Positions 54,831-64,000 of a stretch of 64,000 bases of DNA are shown here, piece by piece. Source of the stretch: Elysia chlorotica (taxonomy: Eukaryota > Mollusca > Gastropoda > Plakobranchidae); assembly GCA_003991915.1 (NCBI GenBank), contig RQTK01000074.1, forward strand, positions 480,953 through 544,952, given 5' to 3'. The notes beneath the pieces are model-generated. The model had not been told where the DNA came from. It ran no database searches and worked only from the letters and a program-made list of their open reading frames with translations. The position numbers and the translations under genes were made by a program. Numbering within the stretch: the first letter of the stretch is position 1; each line of letters begins with the position of its first letter.

Positions 54831-56234
54831 ATTGATCCGGTCAAATTTTTGTCAGTACGCTCTTTTAGTGACAAATTTTGCAAATACTACTGAGGACAAA
54901 AATCAAAATATGTAGAGAATATATAATAATACAGGTAATAGTTTAATATCTAAAGTGATAAATGCCAGTTTGCAAAGGAAAGGCACTGATTGCAAATATT
55001 TCCGTATCTCCTGCTGCTACCTTGAATAAAGTGTAAAAAAAAAATTCTATTTTAAAAATAGTGCATCAATGTTATTGTGCAATCTGGAGAGTAGAACAAT
55101 TTGTAAAAATTTATTGACTTTCATTTATTACAAAGATTAACACTGATTTAGTAAACAAATTTTAAGATCTACTTACAGCATGTAATGATAATGTACTGAC
55201 CGTAAATAAAATCAAGTAGAAAATTATTTATATTGATTTAAAATTGAAAACTTAGCTTTGCAAAAAGTAAATACATAGAGATATGTGGTGCTAAAATTGA
55301 AATAAATGATCTTTTCAAGATGTTGAATTTGATGTATAACAAAACCTTTCCACAAATCAAAGGGAAGGGACTTAGAACACCTTATAAACTACAGGGAAAT
55401 TAGACGGAAGATAAGGTATAGAAAGGGAGTGATATTCTGTGATAGTCTTAGGGAATGGATACACATGGAGCAGAAAACGTCGGTAATTTCGGTAACTAAA
55501 GATCCGTTAGATGGAAGAGGAGCAGGGGAATGATTGCCAACGCCACGAAGCAAGGGCACCTGATGATGATGTTATACATCTAGATCTATGTCCAGTTAAA
55601 ATTCAGACATTTCCTTATTTAAAGCCTGGTGCTGTGTAAGTATAAATGTATTTCGAATTCATGATTGTTTACCGTAAGATCATCTTGAGTTAATCTAGTT
55701 CTTGAGTTGAGAAGAGATAACTGTAGTCCTATCCTATTTTGACAAGCCCACTAATCGCTTCCGGAGTTATTCGGGTTCCTTTTTAACTCTGTTGGAGAAG
55801 ATGAAACTCAGTCACCGATTTCGTACTTCGTAGTTAATTTCCTTGTTATAATTCCCTTGTTATCAATATATGACTGTTTAGTGTTTACTGTTGTGATATA
55901 TTCTAAATTTTCTTTCCAAGTGACACAACCCACATCTTGATGAAACCGAATCTGATGCAGACCCTAGATCTAGACCTAGAAGCACACAATACTACATGTT
56001 TTCAAAGAAAAACGAACGGAGATCCAGGTTTATAGCTTGTAATTTAGACTAGATTTAGATCTACTAGATCTAGATTCAGATCTATAGCAGAAATCTAAAC
56101 CTAGATCTAGATTCCTCTAATTTCTATAAGATTGAAATTATAGGCCTAGATATAGATTAGATATAGATCTATAAAGATCATTTTAAAACTTTGATTGGAA
56201 AAAGAAGAGGGCAACCAGTAGAAAACCTGCAGAT
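54831..56234. promoter_or_regulatory. Head-to-head intergenic region of EFR3 and TRAPPC5
   Basis: About 1.4 kb separates the two start codons, which diverge, so both promoters must lie here or in upstream non-coding exons. No TATA box was identified for either. It contains a LINE 3' fragment and TAGATC clusters near 55975-56180. Confidence 0.55.
55380..55575 (+). pseudogene. Second non-LTR retrotransposon 3' fragment
   Basis: Ends with ATTGCCAACGCCACGAAGCA then GGGCACCTGATGATGATG. This closely matches the end of the LINE at 48862-49320 and the usual 3' end of that family. Upstream sequence is frame-broken. Confidence 0.6.
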
Positions 56235-59200
56235 ATGTCTGGCATCGGTAAACAGAAAGCTTCAACACTTGAAAAGTCTCTGGGAAAAGGCAAGCCAGAG
56301 GTAAGTAGATTGGCTAATCTACATCATCAGACCTAGATCTAGTTCAATGTGTTGTGATCTTCTGTCATCTTCCTTCTAAATATCTAAGGCTTTCTTATAC
56401 GGAAGGTCGTTGCTCACTCACTCCCTCACCATCCAGCGTTGTTTGTAGAAATGTTTGTTGCCCACAATGATGTTGTCTATAGATGTACTCTACTTCATGA
56501 AGCCCTGATCTATTCTCCCCCAGCATTCTATTCTTCTGTGTATGACATCTTTCATAAGTGTCCATTTACTTCTCCAGGCATGTCCAAAGAGTACTAATGC
56601 CTAAAAGAAGTATTGGTAGGTTAAAAGTTCCTTATGAATTTATATATAAGCCTACTGTCGTATACATGGTCGTTGAGGTTTTTTTTTTTTTTAAGGAATT
56701 AAATCGATATAAATCTGTCAATTTATGATGACTGCCAAGTTATCTGAACAGATAGAAAAGGGATATCTGGTTGGAAAGAGCAGCTCTCCTAACTTCTCCT
56801 AGGTTCGCATCCATGGAGGATCCTTTTTAAAAGGTGATGGGGCCTCAGAGGGTGATACCCATGAATCACCTATTTGAACTCACTTGCATTGACCCAACCA
56901 GAAGGTAACAAGGTGGTCTGCAAGTTGCAACCCTCCGATTGTAAGCTGAGCTGAACACTCAATCTTCACGTTCTTCAAGTCTAATTTATATTGAAGTTGA
57001 CTCACCACTCTAAAGTTTTTAATGCTGTCTAGTTAAAAAATTCTCTTAGGTTTTTTTTTTTTAGACCAAGAGTGAACTCATCATTACATCTAATCTTTAT
57101 TTGTTTGTCTTTCTTTCTATCAGGTGAACATTGCTACCTTTGCTCTACTCTTCTCTGAAATTGTTCAATATTGTCAGAACCGTGTGCATACAGTCCCAGA
57201 ACTCCAAAACAAGTAAGAAAAGTACCAATTTTAATTATGAATAAATATCCGATTTATACCATTATAAAATCTAATGGAAAAAAAATTAGTCATATTTTCT
57301 GCATACCTACTGTAGATCTATGCTTTGTCTATATGACAGAAAAACAAGAAAATCTGATATACTTTTCCAAATCCATAGCAAGACTTTTATATCCTGGTCT
57401 AGATACATTCCTGCCCTGGAAAGAGATATTGAGAAAATTAAACTACATTATGTTTAGGATTTTGATAATTTTATTAAAATTGCATGTAAGCCAGTTTTTA
57501 TGTATTTATACTACAAATTTTATGGTGAAATATATAAATTGGAAATAGCATTCTTCGCTTGCAATGTTATATCATGGATGCATAGTTACATCCTGTTCTT
57601 TCTCTCCTTAGTGCTAATCCGAGTAATCGGGAAACAAAGTTTCTGTAGTTGTTTTATATTTTTAAATGCGTAAAATGTTTTTTTAATATATTTTTTGGTT
57701 GGTATTTCCTGCTCAAATGCAGCTGCAGCAAATTTTAATAGAGCCTGAAAGTGATTTCAAATTTGGTTACAAAACAGAGAAAAAATGCATATATATAATA
57801 TTTAGTGGTGTCTTTTTGTGTGTTAGTAAATCAATTCCATTGTTTTAACAATATAAAAAGTATTCAAGGCAGGAAATCACAAAATAAATTATATTGCTTT
57901 TATAGCTATTAGTTTATATTAAATATTACAGGTTATCTGAGTTGGGACAGAGTGTTGGTTCACACATGCTGGATGTCATCTTTTTACGGGAAAAAGGCTA
58001 CAAGCGAGAAGTGAAGCTCTTGAATATGCTTATATTTATCAAATCTTCTTTCTGGAAAGTATGTATAAGCTTACAGTTTTATATTTTTTAATGTTTTTGT
58101 AATGCTTTTTTTTTGTTGTAGGAAAAGTCTGAAAGATCCTTTATAATTTGGACATGATATGTGAAGATAAAGAGGCGTTGCATCGTAGCTTCTTGGCTTT
58201 ACATAATAGGTTATATTATTGTTAAATATTATTACTATTACGCTTAATAATATGTTAATATCATTATTATTATATTTTATTGATGCTGTTGGTGATGTAT
58301 GATGTAAAATATATGAGCAGGGAGCTCCAACTCCAAGTATCCCTCAATTTAAATGTAGTTTTAAATATATCCTTCTCATTTAAAGACTAAACGAAGAATG
58401 ACTCTGTGAGAAAAACATACAAAATAAGAAATGGAAGAGAGATTGGGATGGGTAAAATAGAGACCCATGCCATAAACAACACAGAAATTCATGTCAGTAG
58501 AAAAGATTTTAAAGAAAGAAGCTTTATGGCCTTTACCTCCTTTTATTGATCCAATTCCTGCTTCAACACATGCTTTTTGTCTCATTGCCTAAAGCTTCCA
58601 CTGCTCTACTCCTCTACAGATTGTGTTTGGAAAAGAAGCTGATAAATTGGAGCAGGCTAATGATGATGACAGAACATGTATCCTTCTCAACTTTCTAAGA
58701 TCACTAGCTAACAGTAAAATCATTTATTTTTAAGCCAAATGAATGGTTGATGGAAAATGTATATATATATCTATCCCCTCAGTTTTTCGCGGCTGCTAAT
58801 TTTGGCCTTTTCCGAAAAAAATCTAAAATTTCCCAATTTATAAGGAATGTGAAAAAAAATCATAAAAATACTGAAAATGTAAAGATCGGAAAATTTAATT
58901 GAAAAAAAATGGACAGAGCTGCTTACGCGGACAACCTGCATGTTTTTTTGCACTAAGCATTTTTATCAATTATTGCAGTCTTTTCCACAGTTCTTCAATT
59001 GTCTCATCTGATAGTAAGGAGAGCAAAACAACGGCAAGGTGGCACTCTTTGGGAGCATATCTTAATACAGTGTTCATTTAACTGTTATTTATGCGGCTAT
59101 AAAAATTATCACATTGCTTTTTTTATTCCTATGAATTTTTCCAAGACTTGTTTGTTATAGAAGTCTTGACTAATGTTCAGATTATATCATTGAGAAGGAG

Positions 59201-60568
59201 CCTTTAGTGAACAAGTTCATCTCAGTTCCAAAAGACAAAGGTAAAATTGAGAGACAAATTTCTCTCTCTAAAATGTAAAGTTTTGTTCCTTGATTAATTT
59301 TAATATTAGAAAAAAAAGAGCTTTCATGTATTGATATTTGTAGTTAATAGTCCCCTGACTAAATTATTTCTCCTTGCTAAGAAGTTACTCGAATTTTATA
59401 ATAATTTGAGAGAGCCATTTCCAATCTTTATAGCACAAACTTACTGTGATTATTTTTTTACACCCTTTTGGACTACTTGAAATTTTCAACAAAACTAAGG
59501 ACATTATTAACATTATTAATGGCTGTATCAAGCATGTGTAGAACATACTTTTTTGTACCCAAAGTGTTTTAAATCAGGTTTAAATAAATTAACCAAAGCA
59601 ACTATTTTCATTTTTATAATAATAAAAGAAATTTGGTGCTTTGTCAAAAAAAGATTGTTTGAGCTTATTTTCTGTAAATAAATTGAACCTGTTTTTTTTG
59701 TTGTTTTTTTATTTCAGGGAGTCTAAACTGTGCTGCATTCACAGCAGGCATTTTGGAGGCAGTTCTGAATGGAGCAAACTTTGTAAGATTTCTCAAACCA
59801 AACAATTTTTATCATCGTGTTCTCTGTAGAAGACAGGCTCTTTTTTCTAGGTTCCCAAAGAAGATCCTATATGACATTTCTCAAGAATGTGTGACAAGGT
59901 TTATGTGCTGTAACACACCAGTTAATGTGTCGCTGCTGGTCACATTATACTGATCGAACCAGCAGGGGGAACAAATGTGACAAACAAATTTGCCCTGACG
60001 ACTTTCAAAAAGAAGTGTTATCGGTCCAACAAAGTAGACAAGAGCCAAAAATGAGTTAGAAATAAGCCTCAAATTTGTTTTGTTACATTTTCTCTATGAA
60101 GAATGCAGGAGTTGAGCAATTGGATGTGGGTTTGAAGCTGATTTATTAAGAAATACTGCTAACTTTAAACATAATTTGTCTTGTTGAAGTAATAAAATGA
60201 GTCTTACGTTATGTGTAAGGAATGAGTTGTTGGTCAATATTTTGTACTTATCCATGCCACAAGGAGAATATGTAAATAATGTATTGCCAATGAAGCCTTT
60301 TTTAGCTTTTTAGTCTCCTTGGCATATCAGTAGTATGTTATATTAAAACATATTCTGTTTCAATTTTTGTATGGGTTTTTTCTCACCTTCCCTCTGCTAT
60401 ATTATATACTTGATAAAACTAATTATTTGTTCACTATTCCTCGATCATGTTTTTTTTTTTACTCGACAGCCTGCTAAGGTGACAGTGCACTGGCACAAAG
60501 GAACTACTTTCATGATCAAGTTTGATGAATCTGTTATAGCAAGGGACAAGATGGTGGACAGTCGGTGA
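56235..60568 (+). CDS. TRAPPC5: TRAPP complex subunit 5 (Trs31 homolog), complete, 7 coding exons
   Basis: A core subunit of the TRAPP tethering/Rab-GEF complex that acts in ER-to-Golgi and Golgi traffic; a peripheral membrane protein of the Bet3-like fold. Exons: 56235-56300, 57124-57212, 57932-58058, 58620-58677, 59181-59240, 59718-59782, 60470-60568. They sum to 564 nt (187 aa; human 188), all GT-AG with matching phases. Diagnostic blocks: ALLFSEIVQYCQNRV, FGKEADKLEQANDDDRT, YYIIEKEPLVN, SLNCAAFTAGILEAVL and AKVTVHWHKGTTFMIKF near the C-terminus. The start was chosen because the first exon (MSGIGKQKASTLEKSL) aligns with the family's N-terminus. It diverges from EFR3 head to head. No truncation or missing motif was seen. 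Confidence 0.96.
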
Positions 60569-63500
60569 ATCATCATTCATTTATGGAGGGATCCTACATT
60601 ATTTTGTTTGCTTTGCAAAGAGTTAATAGTGCTGATGTAAATGGTTTTGATGAGTTTGAACTATGAATGAGCTGCAACAGTGTGGATGTATCTGAACAGA
60701 AATTTAGTCTATGATTGCAAGATCTTTTTTCATTAAATTTAGCTTGATGTTTTATAGAATGACATCTGATTTTTTTTTCTTTTGCATGAATGATATAGGC
60801 CAACCCTACACAGCTATGTAAGACTGCATGAAGCTGATGATGGTTTTTTGTTTTTGTTTTTCAAGAAATAGAACTGACATTCATCTTGCACAAGTTTTTT
60901 TTCCTTCCTATAGTTAAACTAATATCAGAATGCTGAAAAAAATAGGATATTACTGTATAGGGTTTTCCCTTGAGAACTGGAAACAGTAAACCCTTGTGCT
61001 TAGAGCAGTGAGATCAGTCTTCTGGTGTCTATGAGTTAATAGGGAAACACTAAACCTTATTTAAATAAACCAAAAAAGTTTCTCTATGTTTCTCTAGTTT
61101 TAAACCACAGCTTTGTGGAAACTTTTTAACATGCGTTAATATTCATAGGATTTACTTGGTTGACTCATGAAAAACATAATAAAATGTTTAAGTTCAATTT
61201 TTTTTTCTTTCCAATAAATTGTCTTTGTGTTCTTACTTAATATCTAACAGAAACAAATAAGGCAAAGCGAAATTGTTAGTCATTTTATGTTTTTGCACTT
61301 TCTTAGAGTTATGTAAACTGTTGGAACAATGCAGGATTTAAATTATTATTGCGTGCAATCACTTCATTTATTTATATAAAAATAAAGCTTTTGAGTACAT
61401 ATTTCACAATTTTTCTCTTTTTTTTTTCCAGCTTTTCAGCGCTCATTTACTGCATTACTATGACTTTAAGAAATCCTTGTTTCAATGTGTGCAAGTTTAC
61501 TTTTTAGACAATTTTAAACTGTGTGTGGAAAAGGCTATTTCTGAGACAGTGAGAAAAACAATAACATACTTATGTTTTTGAAATAACCAACAGTGTAATA
61601 AAATATAAATAATCATGTTTAGTCTGAGTCTATGTGCGACTTTTAATTGAACCTTTTTATGTCTGAACTGGTACATGTGTACATTTATTGGCATATAAAT
61701 AAAAAAAATATTATGAGAAGAGAGAGGCAAACCTCACTCCCTTTCTATTTCTTATTTTTGTTTCCTAACTTTTCTCAATTGTCCTTTAAAAATTTCTTTT
61801 ATTTATTTTGTTGTTGGTATTCAACGATCACAACATGCGGATTGGCCTATTAATTTTGTTTTCTTCGAATTCATTTCATTACTGTTCAAGATTCATATAT
61901 TAAATTTCAGATTCAGATATTAAATTTCAGATTTCAGGTAAAACGAGAAGTTTAAAATCATTGGAGGATGAATATTAAAACAACAAAAGCCTTTTTTTAA
62001 ATAACAGTATATATAATGTTTAATATACCAGACCAGAAGTGATGATAACAATACTGCCAACCACTAAAGTTATGTTCTAGTGCTAGTGTCAGCATCAATG
62101 CCCTTCCGTTCCACTCTCACTCTCTATCCTTTAAAACAAGGTAATACAGAGATGGATACAGATTGTATGTGTAGAGCAGCATATAGAACTGAAAACATAA
62201 TTTCTATTACCTATATTCTTATCATAACAATAATAAATCGTGCACCTTTGCCTCAAAAACATTTTAAAAATGGATATACAAGGCCAGAGTATTACAGAAA
62301 CTACAAATAAGCTAGTTCCTTTGTGTCCACATGTTTAACTATTCAAGACTAATACACATATAGTATACAACTGAAAACAACAACATGTAAACTGTAAGTC
62401 AGGAACGCAATATCATACAACTTATCCTGCAATTGTACGAGAGGATGATGTAAGAAATTCTTATCATATGTACATACATACATACATATTATTACTATTA
62501 GTCTCTAACCTATCATTTTCTTTTCTTTTCTGTTTTCATTTCTAAGAAAAGATAATTTTCATTCCTTATGAGTTTTGTGATGACAATATGCATTAAAACA
62601 ATCTCATGTTATATGGTATAAATCCAAACATACTATGATTATAATATAATGTCATTCACATTAAAAAGTCATTTGACTTTTAAATTTCCATGCAGTTTCC
62701 TTATGTCTCAAAAGAGCCAGAACAAATGGCATACAAAATTATCAATTTTTGTTGAGTTGGTCCACTACCATAATCATGTAATACATGAAGCAACATCATA
62801 ATTATTGTGAAGAAAATGTACAGAATTAGCCAAACAGTCATCCAACAGCTCTTGATGATACACCAAAAACTGAAGAGAAAAAAAAATTCTATCAAAATTA
62901 CAAATGGAAAAAGAAGAAATAGTAGATCTATCATATTAAGGAGAGAGATTTTTCCCTGGAGAGAAAAAAAAAAAAAACAGGAGAAAGGCTATAATCCATA
63001 GGTAACTTGCAAGTACTGAAATGAAATGTACAGCTTTTATAATAAGCTATGTAAGATGATCAATGCCAATCTCTATCTCAGTTGTATTAGGTGTATCTAG
63101 ATTTCTTCCAGTCATTTTCACATTCAAAAAGCGGCTCACATAAACCATTTGGTACTAATTTCTATTCATCAAAGAAAATGTTAGAAGGTGTTGGGGAAAC
63201 ACAAACTAATATAAGGTTATAACTGATCATCTGAAAGGTCTGACAAGGAATACAAAGGCAATTTAACTCTCAGAACTTGGCAGCCATTTTGATTCTGCAA
63301 AATTGGCAAAAACTCCATTTCTATGGCACTTTTTTTTCCAAACGAAAATCTTGTATGTGTGTGGGTGACCATAAATACAATAATCATGATCCTATCATTA
63401 TTTTCTTAATTGACATAACTTTTGTGTGTGTGGAATTTGAAGGCTCAAATATGCGGCTTTAAGTTGAAACTTGTCAATTAAACTTTATCATTAAGACCTT

Positions 63501-63764
63501 AAATAGGTATGGTAGGGATAAAAAACAGATTTTAATTTTTTTTTTTATACATCATGTTGAAATTGAAATCATCTAAGGACAACATTGCCAAGTAATAAAA
63601 ACCTATCAACCATGTCTGATGTAACACAAAATGGGATAACACAACTTTAAGCAAATAAACTCCACACTGAGCATTGAGTCAATTATGTAACAACTAACAT
63701 AAACATTAAAATGGTCTAGAGCTAATAAAAACCAAAATGAAATAATAACACTGGAAATACTTTT
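60569..63764. other. TRAPPC5 3' UTR and intergenic stretch
   Basis: AATAAA at 61213-61218 and 61381-61386 could end TRAPPC5 transcripts. The rest, to about 63760, is AT-rich with no recognised gene or repeat family. Confidence 0.45.
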
Positions 63765-63933
63765 TCAAGTTGAGGTAGTGCGCCTTTTCTGGTTCACATA
63801 ACGATGTAATGCTGCATTTTCTTTCATTGTGGTTTTATACGCTGCTTTACGCATACCAAAAATTATGTGCAGAGAAAACAAGACACGATTGCTCTGCTTA
63901 AGTCGGCAAGCAAAAAGAATCTGAAATACATCT
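63765..63933 (-). CDS. Possible terminal exon of an unrecognised minus-strand gene
   Basis: On the minus strand a T-rich acceptor (AATTTTTTTAG) is followed by an open frame of about 56 codons. It has mixed, protein-like composition (DVFQILFACRLKQSNRVLF, then RYVNQKRRTTST) and ends in a stop at 63765-63767. I do not recognise the protein. Codon composition looks more coding-like than the surrounding AT-rich DNA, but one short exon is weak evidence. The rest of the gene would lie beyond the window. Confidence 0.3.
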
Positions 63934-64000
63934 CTAAAAAAATTATTTGCGAAACATAGAAATTGATATCTGTCACCCACATAGATAAACGTTTGGTTAA

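Noticed and set aside
56400..56620. Possible reverse-oriented retroelement sequence in TRAPPC5 intron 1
   Set aside because: A few coding-like stretches on the minus strand, but too short and frame-broken to name.
57171..57548. 125-codon + frame overlapping TRAPPC5 exon 2
   Set aside because: It reads exon 2 out of its TRAPPC5 frame and continues into AT-rich intron; the spliced TRAPPC5 frame explains the conserved part.

Overview
This window reads as nuclear DNA of an invertebrate animal. All three recognisable host genes are split by many GT-AG introns, are animal orthologs, and sit in AT-rich DNA full of retroelement debris, foldback elements and microsatellites. Frequent short clusters of the palindromic unit TAGATC, tRNA-derived SINEs and this mix of transposons fit a mollusc, probably a gastropod; that assignment is inference.

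Layout. 1-1723 is a decayed Ty3/gypsy pol fragment (RT, RNase H, integrase). 2473-9996 is an LTR retrotransposon with both LTRs and a 5-bp target duplication. Its integrase lies upstream of reverse transcriptase, as in the Gmr1-type Ty3/gypsy group, and it carries a 1.6-kb internal repeat of the integrase/RT region. It is bracketed by a perfect 46-bp host inverted repeat. 10-19.4 kb has no gene I can support; it holds two foldback/MITE-like elements, a SINE and microsatellites. About 19.5-28.2 kb is a complete ornithine decarboxylase gene (+ strand, 10 coding exons, 467 aa) with spliced 5' leader exons. 28.2-34.5 kb is intergenic and built of duplicated and tandem repeats. 34.5-54.8 kb is a complete EFR3 gene (- strand, 22 coding exons, 790 aa). 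56.2-60.6 kb is a complete TRAPPC5 gene (+ strand, 7 coding exons, 187 aa), head to head with EFR3. A possible terminal exon of a further minus-strand gene lies at 63.77-63.93 kb.

The host genes do not form one pathway. ODC starts polyamine synthesis, EFR3 anchors the PI4-kinase III alpha complex at the plasma membrane, and TRAPPC5 is a core subunit of the TRAPP vesicle-tethering complex. The most interesting signal is in the ODC leader: across two inferred exons there is an ATG-free reading frame that can start at an ATT and ends in a PPW-containing peptide. This matches the polyamine-responsive upstream conserved coding region (uCC) described for antizyme inhibitor and ODC homologs.

Exon coordinates were derived by hand from splice sites, reading phase and similarity to remembered family members. 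No alignment, transcript or database search was run.
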